Positions 25,638 to 33,155 of a stretch of DNA of 64,000 bases are shown here, in pieces. A model generated the notes under the pieces. It made no database searches. It saw only the letters and a list, made by a program, of their open reading frames with translations, and was not told where the DNA came from. The stretch lies in contig NC_013947.1 of NCBI RefSeq assembly GCF_000024545.1, forward strand, positions 5,952,001-6,016,000, given 5' to 3'. Every line of letters starts with the position of its first letter. Positions within the stretch are counted from its first letter, which is position 1. The position numbers and the translations under genes are program-made. Source of the stretch: Stackebrandtia nassauensis DSM 44728 (lineage in GTDB: Bacteria; Actinomycetota; Actinomycetes; Mycobacteriales; Micromonosporaceae).

Positions 25638-27203
25638 ATGACCCGAAACCGCAAACTCCTCACCGCCGCGACCGCCGCCCTGGCGGTCGCCGCCATCGCC
25701 ATCACGACCACCGCCTACGCCCAGGACACCGACCCCACCCAGAACCCCATAGTGGACACGAACTCCGGCCCCGTGCGCGGCACCGACTCGGGCACCGTCC
25801 GCACCTACCAGGGCATCCCCTACGCCGCCCCACCCACCGGCGACCTGCGCTGGCAACCCCCCAAGAAGGCCGAACCCTGGACCCAACCCCTCGACGCCAC
25901 CAAATCCGGCAAGCCCTGCGTCCAGCCCACCGACCAGCCCATCGCCATCCCCGGCGGCGAGGAGGACTGCCTCACCCTCAACGTCACCTCCCCCACCAAG
26001 GGCGACAACAAAAAGCCCGTCATCGTGTGGATCCACGGCGGCAGCTTCACCTACGGCGACGGCGCCTCCTACGGTGCCGAGAAACTCGCCACCCGGGGCG
26101 ACGCGGTCGTCGTCACGATCAACTACCGCCTCGGCGCCTTCGGCTTCCTGTCCCACCCCGACCTGAAAAACGCCGACAACCTGGGGCTCCGCGACCAACA
26201 AGCCGCCCTGAAATGGGTGCGCGCCAACGCCTCCGCCTTCGGCGGCGACAACCGAAACGTCACCATCATGGGCGAGTCCGGCGGCGGCTACAGCATCTGC
26301 GGCCACCTGGCGGCACCGAAATCGGCCGGACTGTTCGACAAAGCCATCATCCACAGTGCAGGATGCGTCGGCAGCGCCGACGCCAGCATGACCCGCGAAC
26401 AGGCCGAGAAGAACGGCGAGGACTTCGCCGAACGCCTCGACTGCACCGACGTCGCATGCATGCGCGCCAAGGATTCCGAAACGATCCTGACCGCCGCCGA
26501 GAGCGGCCACGAGGGCTACCGTCCCTTCCACGGCACCAAGACCCTGCCGCTGTCCCCGTCCGAGGCCATCGAGTCCGGCCGCATCAACGAGGTCCCGGTG
26601 CTGCACGGCTCCAACCACGACGAGGAGAACGGCCGCCTCGCCGGAGAGGAACTGGCGACCGGAACACCGTTGACCGAGGACGACTACCGCAAGCGCATGC
26701 GCGAGACCTTCGGCGATGACGCCGAAGCCGTCATGGCCGAATACCCGGTGTCCGACTACGCATCCCCCAGCAACGCGCTCGGCGCAGCCCAGACCGACGC
26801 CAACTGGTCCACCCACTCCTACGACACCCAAAAGGCACTCGCCAAGCACGTCCCGGTCTACGCCTTCGATATCGCCGAGCCCAACGCCCCCTGGTTCAAC
26901 GGCATGCCCCGCCCCAGCTTCACCATCGGCACCGGCCACATGCAGGAACTGGCCTACTTCTACGACAATGCCCTGTTCGAGAAACGCGACGGCGACCAGG
27001 AGCGACTGTCCGACGCACTGATCGACTACTGGAGCCGCTTCGTCCACAGTAGCGACATGAACGAGCGCGGCCTGCCGAAGTGGAAGCAGTTCAAGCACCA
27101 CCGCCCCTACACCCAAAAACTGGTCGCCGACCTCGACGCGATCGGCCGCACCGACTACGCCACCGAACACCACTACGACTTCTGGAAGTCCCTGAACCGC
27201 TGA
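25638..27203 (+). CDS. Secreted type-B carboxylesterase
   Basis: A 521-residue alpha/beta hydrolase. The N-terminus is a Sec signal peptide with likely cleavage after TTAYA at residue 28. The nucleophile S214 is in GESGGG, and the oxyanion-hole motif is HGGSF at about residues 133-137. A Glu in a DEENGR context and His in GTGHMQEL are candidates for the rest of the triad. The EDCLTLNV motif also marks the type-B family (para-nitrobenzyl esterase, cholinesterase-like). It probably hydrolyses esters outside the cell. Control by the divergent TetR is likely. Confidence 0.9.
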   Translation: MTRNRKLLTAATAALAVAAIAITTTAYAQDTDPTQNPIVDTNSGPVRGTDSGTVRTYQGIPYAAPPTGDLRWQPPKKAEPWTQPLDATKSGKPCVQPTDQPIAIPGGEEDCLTLNVTSPTKGDNKKPVIVWIHGGSFTYGDGASYGAEKLATRGDAVVVTINYRLGAFGFLSHPDLKNADNLGLRDQQAALKWVRANASAFGGDNRNVTIMGESGGGYSICGHLAAPKSAGLFDKAIIHSAGCVGSADASMTREQAEKNGEDFAERLDCTDVACMRAKDSETILTAAESGHEGYRPFHGTKTLPLSPSEAIESGRINEVPVLHGSNHDEENGRLAGEELATGTPLTEDDYRKRMRETFGDDAEAVMAEYPVSDYASPSNALGAAQTDANWSTHSYDTQKALAKHVPVYAFDIAEPNAPWFNGMPRPSFTIGTGHMQELAYFYDNALFEKRDGDQERLSDALIDYWSRFVHSSDMNERGLPKWKQFKHHRPYTQKLVADLDAIGRTDYATEHHYDFWKSLNR

Positions 27204-27215
27204 CCCCCATACGGC

Positions 27216-27242
27216 GCTGCCCCGGTCATCCACCGGGGCAGC
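27216..27242 (+). terminator. Terminator of the carboxylesterase gene
   Basis: A perfect 11-bp stem, GCTGCCCCGGT (27216-27226) and ACCGGGGCAGC (27232-27242), with loop CATCC, starts 13 nt after the stop codon. Confidence 0.75.
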
Positions 27243-27368
27243 CCCGTCTCCCGCCGCAACTCGGCGGCGACAACCCGCGTCTGAACTGCCGAGCAAGCCC
27301 CGTGCCCCTCCAGGGCCAGAGTCCTCAGATCGCTGTCCCTCGTCCCTCGCCTCTTTGCCAGTCGTCAG

Positions 27369-27624
27369 CTGGCTCCCGCCCACCCCGCAGCTGTTAAACG
27401 ATCGTGGCAATGCCCCCAGCCCTTGCGAAGCGCCGCTGGCCGCCGGTGAGCTTGCCGCGAAAGGGATCCCCGCGCATGGCGTTGTCGGCTGGACGCGTGG
27501 TAGTGCGCTGGCTCGCCATCGCCGCAATGCTGAACCCCGTTCCCCTGCGGGGCCCGAGTTACCAGCCCGCTGTCTCCCGAACCCCAACATCCCGGCCAAT
27601 TCTCAACTGGCTCCCGCCCACCCC
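27369..27624. repeat. 18-bp direct repeat flanking decayed DNA
   Basis: CTGGCTCCCGCCCACCCC occurs at 27369-27386 and again at 27607-27624, 238 bp apart. The second copy falls in the tail of the DUF4236-like remnant. The interval shows no gene I can recognise. The repeat may mark a duplication or an old insertion. Confidence 0.55.
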
Positions 27625-27877
27625 TCGCTGTGCCGTGGTCTTGGCGGTCTCCGGCGGATGGCCCCTGTATCGACCGGCGGAATCGGAGGGGCAATGGGAC
27701 GAGCCGCTACCGGGAACGCTGCTCGATGCAAGTCCAAGATTCCCGACAAAGCTTGCGCTAGTTGTTGGGCCTCTGCGGCTTTGGCCTCTGCCGCAGCTTG
27801 TCGTGCCGCAGCAGCCTGTTGTCGAGCAACTGCGGCGAGCTGACGGTCCCTGGTACCACCTTCAGCGAAAACCCCAC
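27603..27877 (-). pseudogene. Remnant of a DUF4236-type protein gene
   Basis: Reading leftward, GGAAGGAG is followed by a GTG at 27877 that encodes MGFSLKVVPGT, the typical DUF4236 N-terminus. The frame then shifts. From about 27851 another frame continues RQLAAVARQQAAAARQAAAE and on to LDLHRAAFPVA, which resembles the middle region of actinobacterial DUF4236 proteins, before a stop at 27605. The glycine-rich end of the DUF4236 domain is missing, so there has been an internal deletion with a frameshift. The family's function is unknown. The family match is from memory of its sequence pattern, not a search. Confidence 0.5.
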
Positions 27878-28251
27878 GACGACTGCTCCTTCCTCAACAA
27901 CCCGATGCGCTGAGATCGAGCATCACCAAAATCGATCAATCTAGACAGTGCCGTTAGATCCCAACAGAAAGAACCAAGCGGTGGAGTGAACGTCTCCTTT
28001 CGGAATCTCGATAGTTCGCGTCCAATGCCGAAGGCCATCGCCGTTTTCGGGACCAAAGGGCGGCCGGTCGCGGCAGCCAGGGCATTGACTTTGTCGGGCC
28101 GGACATACACCTCGTCGCCCGATGCGAACTCGCGGACCTGTGCATCGACCCGCACCCGCACATCGTGCTCGGCCATCTCGGCTTCGGGCACCTCCGCTAG
28201 CCGCAGCGGTGCCTTGTACTTGTTGACGACGAACGCCTTCTTGCGGCCCAT
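27862..28251 (-). pseudogene. Chimeric remnant: MDR oxidoreductase start joined to an NmrA-type fragment
   Basis: The 129-codon frame begins MGRKKAFVVNKYKAPLRLAE, a clear N-terminus of a zinc-free MDR (quinone-reductase-like) oxidoreductase. After RVRVDAQ it jumps to VREFASGDEVYVRPDK, which belongs further along such proteins. It then continues VNALAAATGRPL, which belongs to an NmrA-type protein: the DNA at 28062-28098 matches 30115-30151 of the intact NmrA-like gene at 33 of 37 positions. The rest is unlike any protein I know. So at least two deletions or recombination events have made a short mosaic that is unlikely to function. Confidence 0.6.
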
Positions 28252-28283
28252 CGAGCGGGCGCGAGCATGGCCTCACTTGCCAG

Positions 28284-28296
28284 ATTGTCGGACAAT
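28284..28296. promoter_or_regulatory. FadR-subfamily GntR operator
   Basis: ATTGTCGGACAAT is a palindrome around a central G. Its core TTGTCGGACAA fits the TnGTnnnACnA pattern known for FadR-type (FCD) GntR regulators. It lies about 50 nt upstream of the GntR start, so autoregulation of the GntR/arginase-fold operon is likely. Confidence 0.65.
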
Positions 28297-28348
28297 ATGG
28301 CAATCTTGGGGAGGTCGAGCAGGACTTCAGGACAGGAGGCAGGTGACA

Positions 28349-29071
28349 ATGACGAACCCGATCACCGGCCTGGGCGCGAGCATTCAGCGGCAAAGCACCA
28401 CCGAGCAGGCCGCCGATGCTGTCCGGCAGGCCATCCTGTCCGGCCGACTACTGCCGGGCACCCCGCTGCGCGAGACCGCCCTGGCCGCCGAGCTCGGCGT
28501 GTCCCGCAGTACTTTGCGCGAGGCCGCGCGGACTCTCGACGGCGAAGGCCTGGTCCGCTATCAGATGAACCGCGGCATCGTCGTCGCCGACATCACCGGG
28601 CAGGACGTCACCGACATCTACGCTGCCCGCGCCGCTGTGGAACTGGCCGCGGTCGATGCCCTCTCCGAGCACCGGGACCCCGCGATCTACGCGAAACTCG
28701 CCGACCTGGTTGACCAGATAGAAGGCGCCTTCGACGACGGCGACACCACCGCCGCGCTTGAGGGTGACCGGCTCTTCCACGCCACCCTGGTCACGGCCAC
28801 CGGCAGCCCCCGGCTGTGCCGCTTCTACCAACAGCTCCAACAGGAGCAGCGTCTCGCCCTGGCGCTGGCCGAGCGCTCCCGTCGTGAACTCGGGCGCACC
28901 ACGGACGACCACCGCCAGCTACTGGACGCGCTGCACGGCAGCGCGGAACAAGCCAGGACGGAACTCACCGCGCACCTGCGAGCAGGCGCCGCCGAGCTGC
29001 GACGACTGCTCGACCTGCTCACCCAACGCCAACAATCCACCCGTCGCGAGGAAACGAAGGACTCCGCATGA
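28349..29071 (+). CDS. GntR-family regulator, FadR/FCD subfamily
   Basis: A 240-residue regulator. Winged helix at residues 15-75 (LRETALAAELGVSRSTLREAARTLDGEGLV), then an all-helical FCD domain with the metal-binding pattern D...H...H (GDRLFHATLV, DDHRQLLDAL). The ATG at 28349 follows AGGAGG; the longer upstream frame is not coding. Its stop overlaps the start of the arginase-fold gene by 4 nt, so that enzyme is the likely regulated function. The effector may be an amino acid or organic acid. Confidence 0.9.
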   Translation: MTNPITGLGASIQRQSTTEQAADAVRQAILSGRLLPGTPLRETALAAELGVSRSTLREAARTLDGEGLVRYQMNRGIVVADITGQDVTDIYAARAAVELAAVDALSEHRDPAIYAKLADLVDQIEGAFDDGDTTAALEGDRLFHATLVTATGSPRLCRFYQQLQQEQRLALALAERSRRELGRTTDDHRQLLDALHGSAEQARTELTAHLRAGAAELRRLLDLLTQRQQSTRREETKDSA

Positions 29072-29880
29072 CTGATCGCAACACCAACAGCGCCTGGGAT
29101 CTGATCGTCACGCCCTGGCATCTCGACGAGCACATCCCGGCCTTTCCGATCCCCGACACCGCGACCCCGGTCGCTCGCCCGGCTCTCCCCGCCGGTCCCG
29201 TTCCCGTCCGCATGAACCTGCTGCATGAGGCCACCCTCGACGTGGTGACGCGGACCGACAGGCCCCTGGTGTTGTCCGGCGACTGCCCCACCGCCAGGGC
29301 GGTGCTGGCCGGGATGCAGCGCCGTCACCAGGACCTGGCCGTGCTGTGGCTGGACGCCCACGGCGACTTCAACACCCCCGCCATATCGACCAGCGGCTAT
29401 CTCGGCGGTATGGCTCTGGCCATGCTGACCGGCCGGACACCCGGGCTGTTCGACGACACGCTCGGACTTCGGCCAGTCGACGAGGCCAATGTCGTGCTCG
29501 CTGACGCCAGGGATCTCGATCCCGCCGAGCACGACGCCCTGTCCACGAGCCAGGTCCACCGTGTACCCGCCGACCCGGCCGCGATCACCACCGCCCTCGA
29601 AAGGCTCGGCGGCACACCGGTTTACGTCCACCTCGACATCGACGTCATTGACGGCGCCCAGCTGCCCGGCGCGCGCTTCCCCTCCGGCCCCGGCCCTTCC
29701 TTCGCCCAGATCGAGGAGTGCCTGACTGCCGCCTGCGCCACCGCCGACGTTGTAGCCGCCTACATTGCCTGCGCCTGGCTGCCCGACCACGTCAACGACC
29801 AGACCACACGCGAAGCGATCACCCGGCTCACAACAGCACTCGGCGCCAATCTGACATGGCGCCAGCCGACAGACCGCTAA
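29068..29880 (+). CDS. Arginase/ureohydrolase-fold protein with altered metal site
   Basis: A 270-residue protein of the arginase/agmatinase/formiminoglutamase superfamily. The two metal-binding stretches D96-A-H98-G-D100 (WLDAHGDFN) and D190-I-D192 (VHLDIDVID) are intact. The usual first ligand motif GGDH reads SGDC (C73), so one manganese site is unlike canonical ureohydrolases. It is translationally coupled to the GntR gene. The substrate could be a guanidino compound, but the changed ligand and short length make this uncertain. Confidence 0.82.
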   Translation: MTDRNTNSAWDLIVTPWHLDEHIPAFPIPDTATPVARPALPAGPVPVRMNLLHEATLDVVTRTDRPLVLSGDCPTARAVLAGMQRRHQDLAVLWLDAHGDFNTPAISTSGYLGGMALAMLTGRTPGLFDDTLGLRPVDEANVVLADARDLDPAEHDALSTSQVHRVPADPAAITTALERLGGTPVYVHLDIDVIDGAQLPGARFPSGPGPSFAQIEECLTAACATADVVAAYIACAWLPDHVNDQTTREAITRLTTALGANLTWRQPTDR

Positions 29881-29897
29881 CCGCGCACTTCTTGGGG

Positions 29898-30719
29898 TCA
29901 GACACGGAAGGCGTTGGCGTGTTCGGTTGCCCATTGGGTGAAGGATCGGGGCGCTCGACCCAGGATCTTCTCCACTGAGGAATTGACGTGGCCGACCGAG
30001 TCGGGAACGGTCGCCCACATGTTGAGCATGAACTCGATGCCCTCTTCGGACCATCCTTGCGATCGCCATAGGTCGCGAGCCTGGTCATCGGTGAGTTCGG
30101 CGAAGTTCAATGGAAGGCCGGTCGCGGTGGCCAGGGCATTGACCTTGTCGGCGGGGGTCAGCGTTTGGGGGCCGGTCAGTTTGTAGGTCTGGCCGTCGTG
30201 TCCGCCGTTGATGAGGATGTGGGCTGCCACCGCGCCGATGTCGGATTCGTCGACGGACGCGGTTTTGCGGGAACCGTAGGGTTCGCGGACGACTCCGTCA
30301 TCTCGAATCGCTTGGCTCCAGCCCAAGGTGTTGGCCATGTAATCGATGGGCCACAGTAGAGTCCATTTCAGTTCGCTGGCGGCGAGTGCTTGTTCGAGCG
30401 GGCCTTCGAGACCGGGGGAAATAGCGGTTACCCGTTGTACTCCGGCGCGCGTGGCCAGTGCCGCGATCTCGGCGCCCGTCCGCAAGGGAGTGTGGTCGTC
30501 GCCGGAGGCGCTAAGAAGGTGAGCCGCGGTCACGCCGTCGAAGACGGCGCGCAGGGTCTCCGGTCGGGAGAGGTCACCGGTTACGACCTCGACGTTTTCG
30601 GGCAAGCTGGCGGCGTCGGGGTTGCGGGTCAGTGCTCGTACCGGTTGGCCGGTCGCCAGCAGGTGTTTGATGATGTGGCGGCCGATGGTTCCGGTGGCTC
30701 CGGCTACTAGATACGTCAT
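29898..30719 (-). CDS. NmrA-like NAD(P)-binding oxidoreductase
   Basis: A 273-residue Rossmann protein starting MTYLVAGATGTIGRHIIKHL with GATGTIG as dinucleotide motif. It lacks the SDR catalytic triad, as is usual for NmrA/azoreductase-like proteins. The start at 30719 follows GAAAGGGCAGG. A fragment of a close relative survives in the chimeric remnant at 27862-28251. It is a diverged relative of 11929-12792. Confidence 0.85.
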   Translation of the reverse strand: MTYLVAGATGTIGRHIIKHLLATGQPVRALTRNPDAASLPENVEVVTGDLSRPETLRAVFDGVTAAHLLSASGDDHTPLRTGAEIAALATRAGVQRVTAISPGLEGPLEQALAASELKWTLLWPIDYMANTLGWSQAIRDDGVVREPYGSRKTASVDESDIGAVAAHILINGGHDGQTYKLTGPQTLTPADKVNALATATGLPLNFAELTDDQARDLWRSQGWSEEGIEFMLNMWATVPDSVGHVNSSVEKILGRAPRSFTQWATEHANAFRV

Positions 30720-30798
30720 GTCCTGCCCTTTCGCGATGGGGTCGGACCGAAACCGTATTCCCGATTGCGGACAGCCACTGCCCTCGATCGCGGCTGAC

Positions 30799-31665
30799 CT
30801 AGCCGTCGCGGCGGCGGTCCAGGACTTCCGGGCGCGCTTGGAAACCGGCCGACTTGTACGTGGCCACCGCGCCCACATTGGAACTCGGCGTGCAGACGAG
30901 CACACTCGACGAGCCCAACTCCCGCAGCACAGCCGCCGCCGCGATGTTCATCGCCTTGCCGTGTCCGTGGCCGCGATGGTCGCGGTGTACGCCCATCGGT
31001 TCGATCAGCCCGGGTTTGCCCGGACCAGCCGACCATACGGTCACCGTCGCGACCGCGTTGTCGTTCTCGTCGTACGCGACAAGGCATCGCGCGTCGGCGA
31101 ACGGAACACCGCTGGCCATCGCCTGCCAGCGGTCCTCGGTGAACGTTGACTTGTCGAACGATGCCCGGACTACCTCGGCCGCTACGTGCGCCTTGTCCGG
31201 ACCTGCGACCTCGTATCGGATGCCGGGGTCCTTCACCGGTTCGGTGAGGTCGAGACGTAGCGGGGTCCACGGTTCGTCGGTGGCCCAGCCGGTTTCGTGC
31301 AGCAGTTCCTGGATCAGTGCGTCTTGAGGGGCTTCGACGTAGACCTTGCCCTCGGGGAGGACGCCGCGCTTGGGGTCGGTCAGGTCCTGGGTGAGTTGGT
31401 GCGACAGTTCCTCGTCACGGCGGGAGTCGGGCGCCATCGTTATGCGCAGCAGGTCGGAGCCGTCGAGCAGGCCGACGGCGAGGATGCGGCCGTCGCGGCT
31501 CCAAGTGCGGACCGCCGCCGCTGTGGTCTCGGTTCCGAAGCGCCAGTACCAGCCGATGTCACCCGGGTGGAGCTGCATGGGGGCGCCTTCGTGTTGCCAT
31601 GAGCGCAGTGCGCTGGTGGCTTCGCTCAGCTGGTCGACGCGCGGTTGGGCCAACTCAATCGTCAT
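30799..31665 (-). CDS. GNAT-family N-acetyltransferase
   Basis: A 288-residue protein. The C-terminal half holds the GNAT fold: MGVHRDHRGHGHGKAMNIAA is the acetyl-CoA pyrophosphate loop (R/Q-x-x-G-x-G/A) near residues 227-245, and CTPSSNVGAVATYKSAGF is the typical final helix. The N-terminal half, about 140 residues, may be a degenerate second GNAT domain. The ATG at 31665 begins MTIELAQPRVDQLSEATS. The acceptor substrate is unknown. Confidence 0.85.
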   Translation of the reverse strand: MTIELAQPRVDQLSEATSALRSWQHEGAPMQLHPGDIGWYWRFGTETTAAAVRTWSRDGRILAVGLLDGSDLLRITMAPDSRRDEELSHQLTQDLTDPKRGVLPEGKVYVEAPQDALIQELLHETGWATDEPWTPLRLDLTEPVKDPGIRYEVAGPDKAHVAAEVVRASFDKSTFTEDRWQAMASGVPFADARCLVAYDENDNAVATVTVWSAGPGKPGLIEPMGVHRDHRGHGHGKAMNIAAAAVLRELGSSSVLVCTPSSNVGAVATYKSAGFQARPEVLDRRRDG

Positions 31666-31712
31666 GGCGCCGATCTCACACCACCGGCGGGCGGGGTGCA
31701 ACCGTTTTCTGG

Positions 31713-32426
31713 TCAGGCCGGGGCTGGTTGGCGGAGTTGTCGGCGCCAGAGCACGAACGCGGCGACGATTCCCCAGACCCAGACGGACGCGTACATCACG
31801 CGTTGGGCGGCGCCGCCGAACGGGGTTCCCGTGAGGGGTTGGGCCAGCAGGGTCGCGGTGGCGACAGTGGTGACGATGACGCATTCGTAGGTCCAGCGGG
31901 CGAGGGCGGGCTGGTCCTTGGACGTGGTCGCCAGCAGGATCAGGGCGGGGATCTGGGCCAGCATGCTCGGCAGCGCCACGATCACGTGCCACTGTAGATT
32001 GACGTCGGCGGGGATGAAGCCGGTGGCGGCGTTGCTGAGTCCGAAGGAGACCAACAGGGCGGTGGCGACGACGGTCTTGGTCGAGCGGGGCCAGTAGCGG
32101 TGGAGCAGGATCGCGGCGGCTGCCGTGGTGAGTCCGTTGAGGACGAACGCCCAGTTCACCATGTCGTGCAATGGCGAGCAGACCGGGTACTCGGCGACCG
32201 AGATCGTTCCGCATTCGGCGACACCTAGTGCGCTCATGGGTTGGACGAACACGTTGTAGGGGACCCGGCTGGCGGCGATGGCGATCGCCTCGGGGATGAA
32301 GTAGCACAGTGTCGCGATCCAGCAGGCCAGGCTGGCGGCCGCGGCGAACCTGCTGCGGCGCGAGAACCAGGCGGCGGCGAGCACGACGATCGAGACCGCG
32401 AACATGGCGAGGATGGAGGGGCTCAT
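31713..32426 (-). CDS. DUF998-like membrane protein
   Basis: A 237-residue integral membrane protein with about six TM segments. The pattern (N-terminal paired TMs, NVFVQPMSALG, then VNWAFVLNGL and the later TM region) fits DUF998. The start is 32426. Function unknown. It lies 48 nt upstream of the GNAT gene on the same strand and may be co-transcribed with it. Confidence 0.7.
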   Translation of the reverse strand: MSPSILAMFAVSIVVLAAAWFSRRSRFAAAASLACWIATLCYFIPEAIAIAASRVPYNVFVQPMSALGVAECGTISVAEYPVCSPLHDMVNWAFVLNGLTTAAAAILLHRYWPRSTKTVVATALLVSFGLSNAATGFIPADVNLQWHVIVALPSMLAQIPALILLATTSKDQPALARWTYECVIVTTVATATLLAQPLTGTPFGGAAQRVMYASVWVWGIVAAFVLWRRQLRQPAPA

Positions 32427-32518
32427 TGTCTTATGAGTCTGGTGGCGGGCAAGGGTTCCGGCATCGGCATGGGGGACGATTCGCGGCTACGACTTTGGTC
32501 GCGGTCGCACGGGGCGCG

Positions 32519-32887
32519 TCACTTGTCGTCGCGGTTGATGTTGATCGTCTGGGCCTGGTATGAGTCGTGGCCGACCGTGCCGGAGTTGATGTTCACCGTG
32601 GCCCCGGGAGCGGCGGCGATGAGCGCTTGCCCGGCCTGGCGCAGTTCGCGGTCGAACTCGGGATCGGCGGCGGCCACCAGTTCGAGGGCGGCGGCGAGTC
32701 GTTCGGTGTTCGCCTCCGGATCGGACTCGGCGGCTTCGAGGGCGGTCTGAGCGAGCGGTTCCTTGGCGAAGCGGCGTTTCACCAGCGCTACGACGGCGTC
32801 GTAGGCTTTGCGTCCGCCCTTGAAGGCGACCTCGGCTGTCTTCCCGGCGACGGCACCCGCGATGGCCATCATGATGGGATCCGGCAT
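32519..32887 (-). CDS. Small Bell-type effector with C-terminal amyloid-signalling (BASS-like) motif
   Basis: A 122-residue protein. Residues 1-40 are a hydrophobic/basic helical segment (IMMAIAGAVAGKTAEVAFKG) and residues 41-92 are amphipathic helices. This matches the Bell domain described for bacterial amyloid-signalling effectors, which resembles the fungal HeLo-like membrane-attacking domain. The tail, residues 102-117, reads SGTVGHDSYQAQTINI. Eight of sixteen positions match the N-terminal motif of the NB-ARC protein at 35081-37315 (SGPVGGNLYQGHTITV). In the known scheme the NLR-like protein oligomerises and templates amyloid conversion of the effector, which then damages the membrane. 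The start at 32887 follows GGGGAGG. Domain naming is from pattern memory. Confidence 0.7.
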   Translation of the reverse strand: MPDPIMMAIAGAVAGKTAEVAFKGGRKAYDAVVALVKRRFAKEPLAQTALEAAESDPEANTERLAAALELVAAADPEFDRELRQAGQALIAAAPGATVNINSGTVGHDSYQAQTININRDDK

Positions 32888-33033
32888 GTGAACCTCCCCG
32901 GCTTGGAAAGCTTGAGCATATCGACGCGGGGGGTAACCGGTTACAGTGTCGGGGTGTCTGGACTGCGGATGGGGTGCGCGTGCCGCTCGCGCGTTGCGGC
33001 TGCCATACCCGAGTCCAGTGTGGTAACGATCGG

Positions 33034-33100
33034 GCGGCCAGCGGCCAGCGGCCAGCGGCCAGCGGCCAGCGGCCAGCGGCCAGCGGCCAGCGGCCAGCGG
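33034..33100. repeat. Nine-copy heptanucleotide tandem repeat
   Basis: GCGGCCA is repeated nine times without error from 33034 to 33096, followed by a partial GCGG. It sits in the divergent promoter region between the Bell-type effector (start 32887) and the gene at 33156. Units of seven bases readily gain or lose copies by slippage, which would change promoter spacing. Confidence 0.9.
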
Positions 33101-33155
33101 CGTGCGACAGGACGACTGACCGGCCGGGCCCGGGGTGCGGACGCGGGGAGTCGGT

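Noticed and set aside
27404-27913. Rightward 169-codon frame in the degenerate region
   Set aside because: No family resemblance, and leftward reading of the same DNA gives a recognisable DUF4236 remnant.
33034-33100. Possible CRISPR array
   Set aside because: Units are only 7 bp with no spacers; it is a simple tandem repeat.
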